A stretch of DNA of 57,517 bases. It comes from Acidobacteriota bacterium (lineage in GTDB: Bacteria; Acidobacteriota; JAAYUB01). The position numbers were made by a program, and so were the translations under genes. Positions 17,341-25,784 of this stretch are shown here, piece after piece. How positions within the stretch are numbered: the first letter of the stretch is position 1; each line of letters opens with the position of its first letter. The stretch lies in assembly GCA_016935015.1 (NCBI GenBank), contig JAFGRT010000070.1, positions 1 through 57,517 on the forward strand, given 5' to 3'. The notes under the pieces were generated by a model, which was not told the origin of the DNA, made no database searches, and was given only the letters and a program-made list of their open reading frames with translations.

Positions 17341-17385
17341 GACAGCCCTGCTTTTCGCAACCGAAAGCAGGGCTGTCGTTTTTTC
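17341..17385 (+). terminator. rho-independent terminator
   Basis: A 14-bp perfect stem (GACAGCCCTGCTTT, 17341-17354, with its complement at 17364-17377) closes on a nine-base loop and is followed by GTTTTTT. It ends the gene at 16579-17319. Confidence 0.93.
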
Positions 17386-17463
17386 AATGGCATCATGATG
17401 GGTTACACGCCAGGTGAGGCTCAGCGTTTGGGTACCGGTCGGAAGATGACAGGGAGTGGAGTG

Positions 17464-18642
17464 ATGAAGAGGATTACAGTCAAAGACAGCGCTATCAAGA
17501 GATTGCGAAATTTCTATTTGTGGGTCTTCCGAGATGAGCTTCAACCGCCGGTCATGAGATGCTATCCGGGCGAAATAGTGACCGTCCAGTCGCGACAAGG
17601 CGAGGATGTGGGGACGGCTTTCTACCATCCGAGCGCCCGGGTGGCCCTGCGGATGATCAGTCGAGTGGCCATCCGGCCCGACGGCGATTTCTGGCGAGAC
17701 CGTCTGCAGGAGGCGCTCTGTCGGCGGCAACCGCTGCTGGCGGAAACGAATGCCCGGCGGCTGGTCCATGCCGAAGGCGATTACTTACCCGGACTGGTGG
17801 CCGATCACTTCGGTGATCATCTGGTGCTCCAGTTCCGGACGGCCGGCATGGATCACCTTCGCCCCCTGATCGTTTCGCTCTTTGCGGAACTGCTGGCGCC
17901 GGCCTCCATTTATGAGCGCAGTGACCTCGACCGGCGACGGGAAGAAGGATTGCCGCCGGTGGAAGGACAGCTGGCCGGAACGACACCGGAGCGGGTGGAG
18001 GTTCTGGAGAACGGTCTGCGTTTTGTTGTGGATATCCGGAGCGGCCAAAAAACGGGCTTCTATACCGACCAGCGGGACGCCCGGCGGCATTTCGCCGGAT
18101 TGGTCCGTGACGGCGATGAAGTTCTGGACGCCTTTTGTTACACCGGGGGATTTGCTGTCGCCGCCGCCCGGCAGGGTGCCCGGGTGATCGGCGTCGACAA
18201 GGACGAGGCAGCCTTGACACTGGCGGGGGAAAATGCCCGGCTGAACGGTGTGGAATCACGCGTCGTTCGGGAAAGAGCCGATGTCTTTCAGTGGCTCCCG
18301 GAACAGGCGGCGGCAGGCCGCCGATTCCAACTGATTGGCCTCGATCCGCCGGCCTTGATCAAGTATAAGAATCAGCAGGGGAAAGGGCGGGGCCTGCTGA
18401 TGGATTTGCTGCGACCCTGCTTGCAGATGCTGCCCGCCGGCGGACGGCTGCATTTGTCGACCTGTGCGTATCATCTGAATTCCGCCCTGGTGACGGAAGC
18501 TATTCGCATCGTAGCGGGGGAGCTTGGAAAACGGATCGTCCTGTTGGCGCGGACCATGCAGGCCGCTGACCATCCGGTGGTGCTGCAGATGCCGGAAACG
18601 TGGTATCTGCGTGGCTACACCTTACAGGTTCTGTCCGGATAG
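17464..18642 (+). CDS. rlmI: class I SAM-dependent rRNA methyltransferase, RlmI-like
   Basis: A 392-residue protein read from the ATG at 17464 (GGAGTGGAG upstream); an in-frame ATG 69 bases earlier lacks a ribosome site. Residues 1-75 form a PUA-like RNA-binding domain (ITVKDSAIKRLRNFYLWVF). Residues 75-180 are the family's linker domain with ERSD. The methyltransferase domain has the SAM motif DAFCYTGGFAVAAA near 224, GVDKDEAAL near 246, the active-site DPPALIK near 297 and the cysteine motif STCAYH near 337. The RlmI family methylates C5 of a 23S rRNA cytosine (C1962 in E. coli). QKTGFYTDQR is also typical of it. The target base is inferred from the family. The gene is convergent with the phosphatase gene, 13 bases apart. 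Confidence 0.9.
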   Translation: MKRITVKDSAIKRLRNFYLWVFRDELQPPVMRCYPGEIVTVQSRQGEDVGTAFYHPSARVALRMISRVAIRPDGDFWRDRLQEALCRRQPLLAETNARRLVHAEGDYLPGLVADHFGDHLVLQFRTAGMDHLRPLIVSLFAELLAPASIYERSDLDRRREEGLPPVEGQLAGTTPERVEVLENGLRFVVDIRSGQKTGFYTDQRDARRHFAGLVRDGDEVLDAFCYTGGFAVAAARQGARVIGVDKDEAALTLAGENARLNGVESRVVRERADVFQWLPEQAAAGRRFQLIGLDPPALIKYKNQQGKGRGLLMDLLRPCLQMLPAGGRLHLSTCAYHLNSALVTEAIRIVAGELGKRIVLLARTMQAADHPVVLQMPETWYLRGYTLQVLSG

Positions 18643-18655
18643 GGCGCGGTCCGGA

Positions 18656-19387
18656 TCAAGCGGAAATGACCATCTGTTCGGGGAGAAGGACGGCGCTGAG
18701 ATTCTTGCCGCGGCCGCCGGAGGTGTCCAGCAGGATGCGGCCGTTGCTGAAAACGACTTCCCGCTGCCGAACATGACCCGAAATCACGACATACGGGCAA
18801 TCGGGCGGCAGGGGCGCTGTGGCGAGACTCCGCTCACACAGCCATTCCGGCCGGTTGAGGGAGAAATCGCGGTGCCGCAGGACGTCCAGCTGTTCACGGA
18901 AGGGTTGGTCAGGGCGGAGGCCGGCATGAACGATGAAGTAACGGGGATGCTCCAGACACCAAGGCAGATCGGCCAGGAATTCCTGGTGCAATGGGGGGAT
19001 GGCGTTCTTGAGGGCAATGAGGTTGCCTGGAATGACACCGTAGGAGTGAAATGTCATCCGCGAGTGATAGTGGAAAATGTAACGGCTGGCCCAGTTGGCG
19101 CTTGCCGGTGCGGGCACAAGGTCCAGGGCGCCGGCGATGGCCAGATCGTGATTACCCATGACGGCGGTAGATTTGGGATGGCGTTGGAAGATGTCCATCA
19201 CCAGATCCAAGGCTTTCTTGGGATTGCGGCCTCGATCGAGAAAATCACCCATAAAGATCAGCCAGCGTTCGTCGAAATCTGGCCGGGCGGTCAGTTGATC
19301 CAGGATTTCCTGCAACAGCTCATGCTGGCCGTGCAGGTCGCCGATAACAGTTAACGGACCTTCTAAATGTGTTTCGAATGTTTTCAT
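18656..19387 (-). CDS. PPP-family metallophosphoesterase
   Basis: A 243-residue protein with the PPP-type phosphatase signature in order: GDLHGQ (near 17), GDFLDRG (near 47) and GNHD (near 80), followed by a metal-ligand His in IVHAGLRPDQPF (near 150) and a late GHVRQR (near 205). These bind two metal ions and hydrolyse phosphoester bonds. Bacterial members act on phosphoproteins or on dinucleotides such as Ap4A. Its ATG lies one base after the murF stop, so the two are co-transcribed and probably coupled. The substrate cannot be told from sequence. Confidence 0.9.
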   Translation of the reverse strand: MKTFETHLEGPLTVIGDLHGQHELLQEILDQLTARPDFDERWLIFMGDFLDRGRNPKKALDLVMDIFQRHPKSTAVMGNHDLAIAGALDLVPAPASANWASRYIFHYHSRMTFHSYGVIPGNLIALKNAIPPLHQEFLADLPWCLEHPRYFIVHAGLRPDQPFREQLDVLRHRDFSLNRPEWLCERSLATAPLPPDCPYVVISGHVRQREVVFSNGRILLDTSGGRGKNLSAVLLPEQMVISA

Positions 19388-19388
19388 G

Positions 19389-20798
19389 TCACTCGATCTG
19401 TGTGGCTGGATCCACGGATTCCAGCAGCATCCGCAACGCCTTTTCCAGGCCGATGCCGCGCGAGGCCTTGAAGATGTATATCCAACCCGGCTGGACCAGC
19501 CGCTGGAGTTCTTCACCGGCCGCCTGGGCCGACTCGCAACGTATGATCCTGTCGGCCGGATAACCGGCCTTCCTGGCTCCGTCGGCCAACCAGGCGGCTC
19601 GTCTACCCACCGTGATCAGCAGTGCATAATCGAGAGAAGAGAAGAGACGGCCGATGTCAAGGTGGTAGGTCTTTTCTTCGTCACCCAGCTCGAGCATGTC
19701 TCCCAGTACGGCAACCTTCGTCTGGGAGTAAGCGCCAGCTGCCCATGTTAGAAGCTTGCCGAGGGCTGCCGGATTCGAATTGTACGTTTCATCCACGGCC
19801 ACCAGTCCGCCCCGGCGGTGAATAGTGCCACGCCCGGCGGGCACCGCCAACGTATGAACTGCCTGGCGGATCTCGGACCAGGTCATGCCTCCGAATCGGG
19901 CAGCCAGGATCGCTGCGAAAAGATTTTCCACATGGGCATCACTGTGGACATCGCTGACGAAGTCATATTCCTCGGCGCCGTCCCGGATGACAAGACGGGT
20001 TCGGTCCGTCTCTCGCAAAACCTGCTGCAGCACAAACCGGTTGACGCCGGTCTCGCGCCCGAAATAGATGACGTGACGGTCATGTCCGGCGGTGAAGCGA
20101 TGCAGCCACTCGTTGTCCCCGTTCACCAGCGCGACACCGGTCTCCGCCAGATGCTGAAGAATCTCCAGTTTCGCCCGGGCGACATTCGCCACTGTTTTGA
20201 GGAATTCCAGATGAACCGGCAACGCATTGAGCACCACGGCAACATGGGGCTGCAGCAGGCGGGCGAGGAATTCGATTTCCCCGCGGCCGGGATCGCTCAT
20301 GGCCAGTTCGAATGCCGCCCGCTCCGTAGCCCCGTCCATCTTGAGCAGGGCGAACGGAACACCGATCCAGTTGTTCCAGTTGCCGGGTGCGCGATAGGCG
20401 CGGAATCGGTGAGCGAGAATCTGATAGGTGAATTCCTTGGTCGTGGTTTTACCGGCACTGCCGGTGATGCCGATGTAGCGAACTGTGTCCAGGCTGCGTC
20501 GGACATGACGGGCCAGCGTCAGATAGGCGGCCTCCGGATCGGTGACGCGGATCAGGGGCAGACCCAAATCGTCCACCACGGCATTCTGCTGGACCACTGC
20601 CGCGGTGTGACGAAAGCGGGCCACATCGGGCAGGTAGCGATGGCCGTCGTTCCGGGGGGTGCTCAGGGCGAAAAAGAGCGTGTGGTCGGTCACCTGACGG
20701 GAATCGAAGTGATAATCACGGAATACGGGTTTCTGCGGCGCTCCGTCCAGCCGGCCGTTCACAATTCGGGTGATTTCCTCGATGGCATATTCAGGCAT
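19389..20798 (-). CDS. murF: UDP-N-acetylmuramoyl-tripeptide--D-alanyl-D-alanine ligase (MurF)
   Basis: A 469-residue Mur ligase that adds D-Ala-D-Ala to the peptidoglycan precursor in the cytoplasm. Visible marks: an N-terminal substrate domain with YHFDSRQV (near 35), the P-loop GITGSAGKTTTKE (near 108), the ligase stretch LNALPVHLEF, then DETYNSNPAAL (near 342) and AVLGDMLELGDEE (near 370), both characteristic of MurF. The start chosen is the ATG at 20798 with AGGAAAG upstream; an in-frame start seven codons earlier is possible. It is unusual in lying away from other mur genes and being paired with a phosphatase. Confidence 0.9.
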   Translation of the reverse strand: MPEYAIEEITRIVNGRLDGAPQKPVFRDYHFDSRQVTDHTLFFALSTPRNDGHRYLPDVARFRHTAAVVQQNAVVDDLGLPLIRVTDPEAAYLTLARHVRRSLDTVRYIGITGSAGKTTTKEFTYQILAHRFRAYRAPGNWNNWIGVPFALLKMDGATERAAFELAMSDPGRGEIEFLARLLQPHVAVVLNALPVHLEFLKTVANVARAKLEILQHLAETGVALVNGDNEWLHRFTAGHDRHVIYFGRETGVNRFVLQQVLRETDRTRLVIRDGAEEYDFVSDVHSDAHVENLFAAILAARFGGMTWSEIRQAVHTLAVPAGRGTIHRRGGLVAVDETYNSNPAALGKLLTWAAGAYSQTKVAVLGDMLELGDEEKTYHLDIGRLFSSLDYALLITVGRRAAWLADGARKAGYPADRIIRCESAQAAGEELQRLVQPGWIYIFKASRGIGLEKALRMLLESVDPATQIE

Positions 20799-20848
20799 AT
20801 GTTCTTTCCTGGACCCCATCGGCGGGCCGGGTCATGCCATAAAAACTC

Positions 20849-20877
20849 ATCTTATTCAAAACCGGCTCTTGTCTCAA
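20849..20877 (-). promoter_or_regulatory. sigma70-type promoter for murF-phosphatase
   Basis: On the minus strand TTGAGA (20877-20872) and TAAGAT (20854-20849) are 17 bases apart. Transcription would start near 20842, about 44 bases before the murF ATG. Confidence 0.65.
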
Positions 20878-21085
20878 CAGAATTTTCAATTCAGACAATT
20901 TTCTCGTCGATCTCGCCCTCCATATTTCGTAATCCATTCATAAATTATGTAATTGCCTGGATGGAATGACGGCCGGCATCCACAAAAAAAGGTAGACGGG
21001 TTCTATGGACTGTGCTAGCATAAAAGCAATAATAAATTCTACAGTTTTATCATCACGCGCGGCTGGCTAAAAAAGGATTGGAACC

Positions 21086-21619
21086 ATGGCACGGTATCCC
21101 AAAAGTGTCCGACTTCGGGATGAGGGGGTGTTTTCTATTCGTCCCCTTCGCCTGGATGATTTCAATGCGTTTTTGATGTTTTCCCGGGATATACCTCCCG
21201 AGGACCGCCTGTTTCTCCGCCGGGATGTCTCCGACCCGGAAGTCGTTCAGAAGATGATCGCTGAGAGCCAGTCGGAGAGCGAAATCTGGCTGGTCACCCT
21301 GAAGGATCAGCGCATCGTCGCCCAGGGCAGTATTCAGCGGTCGCTTCACGGCTGGATGCGCCACGTTGGTGAAATGCGGCTGGTGGTCGCCCGTGATTTC
21401 CAGCGGCGGGGTCTGGGTTCGCTGCTGGCCCGGGAACTGTTCATTTGTGCCATTGGACTCAAAATCGAGAAAGTGATGGCCAAAATGGCCATCGAACAAC
21501 TGCCGTCAATTAAATGCCTTGAAAAGCTGGGCTTTCAAAAGGAAGTCGTTTTACACAATTATATCAAGGATCTCAATGGCCTTTATCATGATATGCTGAT
21601 CATGAGCCAGGAGATTTAA
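21086..21619 (+). CDS. GNAT-family N-acetyltransferase
   Basis: A 177-residue protein with a GNAT fold: a beta-strand MRLVVARDFQRRGLGSLL (near 97-114) carrying the acetyl-CoA-binding R/QxxGxG motif, and a C-terminal KCLEKLGFQKEV. It is closely similar in layout to the next gene, sharing the PPEDRLFLRRDV motif and GW.RHV.EMR. The acceptor substrate is unknown. The start has only a moderate ribosome site (AAAAGG 9 bases upstream). Confidence 0.85.
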   Translation: MARYPKSVRLRDEGVFSIRPLRLDDFNAFLMFSRDIPPEDRLFLRRDVSDPEVVQKMIAESQSESEIWLVTLKDQRIVAQGSIQRSLHGWMRHVGEMRLVVARDFQRRGLGSLLARELFICAIGLKIEKVMAKMAIEQLPSIKCLEKLGFQKEVVLHNYIKDLNGLYHDMLIMSQEI

Positions 21620-21635
21620 CCAGGGGGCTGAACCT

Positions 21636-22226
21636 ATGTCGGAATACCCCAAAACCGTGACTCTCAAGGATGGATTGAAAGTGCTCATGGATGTCAAACG
21701 CCAGGAGAACATCGAGCAATCGCGGATCTTTTTCACGAGCATGCCGCCTGAAGACCGCTTGTATCTTCGGCGTGACGTGACCAGCCAAAAGGTGCTCGAG
21801 GAGCGGGCCCGGGAACTGGCGGATGGACGGGCTTTCCGGCTGGCGACCTATGTCAATGACGAGATGATCGGTGAGGCGAATCTGGATCGGCCTCTCTACG
21901 GCTGGACCCGTCATGTCGCGGAGATGCGGGTGGTGGTCGCTCGCCAACACCAAGGCAAGGGCGTGGGCAAAGCGTTGATTCGGGAAATATTCTCTAACGC
22001 CGTCCGTCTGAAATACACCATCGTCGAGGCCAATGTCATTGAAGAGGACACCAAAGTCCTGGATTTGCTGGAGAGAATCGGGTTTCACCGGGAAGGTGTT
22101 CTACGAAACCAGGCCATGGATTTCTATGGCAAGAAGCACAACATCGTGGTGATGAGCTTCAACGTCGATGACATGTGGAAGGATTTGTCGGAGTATTATC
22201 ATAGTTTCGAAATCTACAAGACCTGA
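21636..22226 (+). CDS. GNAT-family N-acetyltransferase (tandem paralogue)
   Basis: A 196-residue GNAT paralogue of the upstream gene, 16 bases downstream of it. Shared landmarks are PPEDRLYLRRDV, GWTRHVAEMRVVVA and the CoA motif RQHQGKGVGKAL (near 107). The C-terminal LLERIGFHREGVLRN segment is typical of the fold. The two proteins probably arose by tandem duplication and may act together or on related targets. The substrate is unknown. Confidence 0.85.
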   Translation: MSEYPKTVTLKDGLKVLMDVKRQENIEQSRIFFTSMPPEDRLYLRRDVTSQKVLEERARELADGRAFRLATYVNDEMIGEANLDRPLYGWTRHVAEMRVVVARQHQGKGVGKALIREIFSNAVRLKYTIVEANVIEEDTKVLDLLERIGFHREGVLRNQAMDFYGKKHNIVVMSFNVDDMWKDLSEYYHSFEIYKT

Positions 22227-22377
22227 TTACTGCGCCGAGGGTGGCCAACGCTCATGACCAAGTCTGTTCGCCGAGTCCCACGAACGAATCCCCCCCGTCT
22301 TCATCATCCCTAGACAGACGGTCCCATCGGGTCCACCGGCGCGCCGTGCCGTCAAACCGGGCCTTAGGAGGATTACC

Positions 22378-22668
22378 TTGAAATTTTGGAGAACCCCACT
22401 GGATGTCGACAAACTGGTCGTACCTCATGGTGAGGTCCACATCATCTGGGAACGATGCAAAGGGTGCGGCTTTTGCGTAGAGTATTGCCCGCGCGATGTG
22501 TTGGAACTCTCCGAAGAGTTCAACAGCAAGGGGTATCACCCGCCGAAAGTCGTGAACGCCGACCGCTGCGTCAGCTGCAATCTGTGCGAATCCATCTGTC
22601 CCGAATTTGCCATTTACTGCGTCAACACGACCCAGCCGGAAGGAGGGAAAACCGATGGTACCGACTGA
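22378..22668 (+). CDS. korD: 2-oxoacid:ferredoxin oxidoreductase, ferredoxin (delta) subunit
   Basis: A 96-residue 2[4Fe-4S] ferredoxin with CKGCGFCVEYCP (near 26-37) and CVSCNLCESICP (near 63-74). It carries electrons from the thiamine-diphosphate subunit. The start is a TTG with a strong AGGAGG six bases upstream; no ATG fits. It opens the korDABC-hdr cluster and overlaps korA by 14 bases. About 150 bases before it hold no gene and no clear promoter. Confidence 0.9.
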   Translation: MKFWRTPLDVDKLVVPHGEVHIIWERCKGCGFCVEYCPRDVLELSEEFNSKGYHPPKVVNADRCVSCNLCESICPEFAIYCVNTTQPEGGKTDGTD

Positions 22669-23815
22669 TCCCCAAGGAGTGTTGACCGGCGCCCATTTTC
22701 TCGATGGAGATTATGCCTGTGCCGAAGGCGCCATGGCCGCCGGCTGCCGGTTTTTCGGTGGTTATCCCATCACACCGTCCACGGAGGTCGCGGAACGGAT
22801 CACCCAGCGTTTTCCCATGATGAACGGTATCTTCATCCAGATGGAAGACGAAATGGCCTCCATGAACGCGGTCCTGGGCGCGGCATGGGCGGGCAAGAAG
22901 TCCATGACCTGTACCTCCGGTCCGGGCTTTTCGCTGATGATGGAGAACCTGGGGTTGGGAGTCATGTTGGAAACCCCCTGCGTCGTGGTGAATGTTCAGC
23001 GGGGCGGTCCCTCCACGGGTCTGCCCACGCTGCCCGGCCAGGCGGACATGATGCAGGCCCGCTGGGGCTCCCACGGCGATTATGAGATCATCGCCCTGTC
23101 ACCCAATTCGCCGCAGGAATCGTTCGACCTGATGGTCGACTGTTTCAATCTGTCGGAGCGCTACCGGGTGCCGGTTCTCTTCATGATGGACGAATGCGTC
23201 GGCCATATGACCGAACGGGTGGTAATCCCCTCCGCCGAAAATATCTTGGTTGAAGAAAGACGTTACACCGCGGACCCGCCCGACAAGCATTTGCCGTACA
23301 AAGCCGATGAAAACCTGGTTCCACCCATGACACCCACCGGCAAGGGATACCGCTTCCACGTCACCGGCCTGACCCACGACGAGCGTGGCTACCCTGTCAT
23401 CAACGCCGATGCCCAGAACAAGATCGTGCGCCGCTTGGTGGAGAAGATCCGCAAGAACGCGGCCGACATCATCATGCTGGAAGAGGAACAGGTGGCGGGC
23501 GCCGACGTGGTGGTCCTGTCCTACGGCATCAGTTCGCGGGTGGTGATTCCCGCCGTGGAGAAGGCCCGCAGCCAGGGTGTCAAGGTCGGTACCATGCGCC
23601 TCATCACCGTTTGGCCTTTCCCTGAGGAACGGATTCGTGAAATCGCCGCCAATGTCAACAGCCTGGTCATGGTGGAGCTCAACCTGGGACAGGTATTTCT
23701 AGAAATGGATCGCTGTGCCCGTGGTCAATGCAAGACGTTTCTGGTGCCGCACTGCGGCGGCTGGGTGCATGATCCGGAAGATATTTACAACGTGCTCATG
23801 GAGGCGGCGAAATGA
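22655..23815 (+). CDS. korA: 2-oxoacid:ferredoxin oxidoreductase, alpha subunit
   Basis: A 386-residue alpha subunit (GGYPITPSTEVAE near 31, QMEDEMASMNAVLGAAWAG near 58, TSGPGFSLMMEN near 83, NVQRGGPSTGLPT near 108). It forms the 2-oxoacid- and CoA-binding half of KOR, which decarboxylates a 2-oxoacid to an acyl-CoA with reduction of ferredoxin. 2-Oxoglutarate is the usual substrate of the KorDABC architecture, but branched-chain oxoacids (Vor) cannot be excluded. GGAAGGAGG precedes its ATG inside the end of korD. Its stop overlaps korB (ATGA). Confidence 0.93.
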   Translation: MVPTDPQGVLTGAHFLDGDYACAEGAMAAGCRFFGGYPITPSTEVAERITQRFPMMNGIFIQMEDEMASMNAVLGAAWAGKKSMTCTSGPGFSLMMENLGLGVMLETPCVVVNVQRGGPSTGLPTLPGQADMMQARWGSHGDYEIIALSPNSPQESFDLMVDCFNLSERYRVPVLFMMDECVGHMTERVVIPSAENILVEERRYTADPPDKHLPYKADENLVPPMTPTGKGYRFHVTGLTHDERGYPVINADAQNKIVRRLVEKIRKNAADIIMLEEEQVAGADVVVLSYGISSRVVIPAVEKARSQGVKVGTMRLITVWPFPEERIREIAANVNSLVMVELNLGQVFLEMDRCARGQCKTFLVPHCGGWVHDPEDIYNVLMEAAK

Positions 23816-24690
23816 CCCAAACTGCCCAAGCGACCAACGAGCATCCCATGGCCGAATGGCTGCGGATGGATCGGATGCCTCACATCTGGTGCTCCACCTG
23901 CGGCATCGGCATCGTGGTGACCTGTTTCACCGAAGCCCTGAAAAAAAGCGGCATCGATCCGAATACCGTCGCCATCGTCTCCGGCATCGGCTGCACCGGA
24001 CGCATCGCCGGCTATATTCGTCTCGATTCGTTCCATACCACCCACGGCCGGGCCATTCCGTTCGCTACGGGTCTGAAACTGGGCAATCCGCGCCTGAAGG
24101 TGGTGGTGATGAGCGGCGACGGCGACCTGGTGGCTATCGGCGGCAATCACCTGATTCATGCCGCCCGCCGCAATATGGACATCACGGTGATCTGCGTCAA
24201 CAATTTTACCTACGCCATGACCGGTGGTCAGGTGGGCCCGACCACGCCCACCACGGCCTATGCCTCCACGACACCCTACGGTAATTACGAGAACCCGTTC
24301 AACTTGCCGAGACTGGCCGCTTCCAGCGGAGCGGTTTATGTGGCCCGTTGGACGGCACTCCATCTGCGGCGGCTGACGAAGTCCATCGGGGAAGCCCTTC
24401 ACAAAAAAGGCTTCTCCTTTATCGAAGTGGTGACGCCCTGTTCTACCCTCTACGCCCGCAAAAACCGGCTGGGCAGCGGTCTGGATCTCATGCGCTTTTA
24501 CCATGACAGCAGTGAAATCGAGCACCATGCCGAACTGGAGAAGATCAACATCGAATTCCAGAAGAAAATCGTCGTCGGCAAATTCGTGGATGAGGAACGG
24601 CCCACGTTTATCGACGGCTACAATGCCCGGATGAAGGAAGTTTTCGGCGACAAATTCAAGGAATACGGTGAGGAAAATGGCCAGAACTGA
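23812..24690 (+). CDS. korB: 2-oxoacid:ferredoxin oxidoreductase, beta (TPP) subunit
   Basis: A 292-residue thiamine-diphosphate-binding subunit. It shows WCSTCGIGIVV (near 26), GIGCTGR (near 59), the metal and TPP motif GDGDLVAIGGNH (near 98-109) and the NNFTYAMTGGQ loop (near 124), all standard in KOR/POR beta chains. It overlaps korA by 4 bases and korC by 14. It does the actual decarboxylation chemistry and passes electrons to the korD ferredoxin. Confidence 0.93.
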   Translation: MTQTAQATNEHPMAEWLRMDRMPHIWCSTCGIGIVVTCFTEALKKSGIDPNTVAIVSGIGCTGRIAGYIRLDSFHTTHGRAIPFATGLKLGNPRLKVVVMSGDGDLVAIGGNHLIHAARRNMDITVICVNNFTYAMTGGQVGPTTPTTAYASTTPYGNYENPFNLPRLAASSGAVYVARWTALHLRRLTKSIGEALHKKGFSFIEVVTPCSTLYARKNRLGSGLDLMRFYHDSSEIEHHAELEKINIEFQKKIVVGKFVDEERPTFIDGYNARMKEVFGDKFKEYGEENGQN

Positions 24691-25300
24691 AATCAGAATC
24701 TCCGGACTGGGCGGCCAGGGAGTGATTCTTAGCGGTTACATTATCGGCCGTGCCGCGGCGATTTTCGACACCAATTTCGCTACCATGACCCAGAGTTTCG
24801 GACCGGAGGCCAGGGGCAGCGCCTGCAGCTGTCAGGTGATACTGTCCGAGGAACGGGTGCTTTATCCCTACATCCGAAAACCGCAGATACTGGTGGTCAT
24901 GTCCCAGGAGGCCTACGACAAATTCGCACCGGAACTGGCGGACGATGGTATCCTTCTCATCGATTCCGATCTGGTGAAAATCAACGGGCGCCACGGCAGT
25001 GCGGTGACGTTCGGTATACCGGCCACCCGTTTCGCCGAAGAGCTGGGTCGCAAGATCGTGTTGAATATCATCATGATCGGCTTTTTTACCGCCATGACCG
25101 GCATCGTGAAAGAAGACGCCGCTCGCGAGGCAATCCTGCAGTCGATCCCCAAGGGCACGGAGGAACTGAACCTCAAGGCGTTCAAGCGGGGCCTGGAATA
25201 TGGCAAGGAATTGCGGGCCAAGGGCACGTCCAAAACCAAAGCCGCGTCGAAGCCATCCCGACCCGCCGCCAAGGGCAAGGCCGCCAAGGCCTCGCCGTGA
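24677..25300 (+). CDS. korC: 2-oxoacid:ferredoxin oxidoreductase, gamma subunit
   Basis: A 207-residue gamma chain starting RTEIRISGLGGQGV, with QSFGPEARGSAC (near 39) and a conserved region through SIPKGTEELN (near 160). The final 27 residues are a low-complexity Lys/Ala/Pro/Ser tail not seen in the second copy of this window. The ATG at 24677 is preceded by GAGG; a GTG three codons earlier is an alternative. It is followed after 16 bases by hdrC, so KOR and Hdr are one transcription unit. Confidence 0.9.
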   Translation: MARTEIRISGLGGQGVILSGYIIGRAAAIFDTNFATMTQSFGPEARGSACSCQVILSEERVLYPYIRKPQILVVMSQEAYDKFAPELADDGILLIDSDLVKINGRHGSAVTFGIPATRFAEELGRKIVLNIIMIGFFTAMTGIVKEDAAREAILQSIPKGTEELNLKAFKRGLEYGKELRAKGTSKTKAASKPSRPAAKGKAAKASP

Positions 25301-25316
25301 AGGGAGGGGATCGGCC

Positions 25317-25781
25317 ATGACTGAAAAAGGTCTGGAATCGGCGGAAAAAATCCGCAAGCTGGTCGGCGGCTCTTCGTACTCCTACTGCTACCAGTGCGGA
25401 GCCTGTGTGGGCGACTGCCCGGCCGCCCGGCACTCGGCGGAGTTCAGTCCCCGCAAGATCATCATGATGACCATGCTGGGACTGGAGGATGAATTGTTGA
25501 CGCCGGATTCCATCATCTGGGATTGCACCAATTGCTATAACTGCTACGAACGCTGCCCGCAGGACATTCACCCCATCGAGGTCATCATCGCTCTGAAGAA
25601 CCTGGCTACCCGTCGGGGGGCCGTCCCGGATTCCTATCAGCGCATGACCAAGGTGATTCACGAGCAAGCGGCGTCGACCAGCATGACGCCGACCATGGAA
25701 CGCCGTCGCAAAGAACTGGATCTACCCGATCTTTATCCGCCGCCGCTCCACGAGATCCGGCGGCTGCTGGAAGAGGTGTAA
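25317..25781 (+). CDS. hdrC: heterodisulfide reductase subunit C-like iron-sulfur protein
   Basis: A 154-residue protein with two [4Fe-4S] motifs, CYQCGACVGDCP (near 22-33) and CTNCYNCYERCP (near 65-76), spaced as in HdrC. HdrC links the HdrA flavin/iron-sulfur subunit to the HdrB active-site subunit. GGGAGGGG precedes the ATG. hdrB begins 3 bases after its stop. Confidence 0.93.
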   Translation: MTEKGLESAEKIRKLVGGSSYSYCYQCGACVGDCPAARHSAEFSPRKIIMMTMLGLEDELLTPDSIIWDCTNCYNCYERCPQDIHPIEVIIALKNLATRRGAVPDSYQRMTKVIHEQAASTSMTPTMERRRKELDLPDLYPPPLHEIRRLLEEV

Positions 25782-25784
25782 GCC

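Noticed and set aside
17395-17463. N-terminal extension of the RlmI-like methyltransferase
   Set aside because: The earlier ATG lacks a ribosome site and falls near the terminator of the previous gene; the PUA domain begins after 17464.
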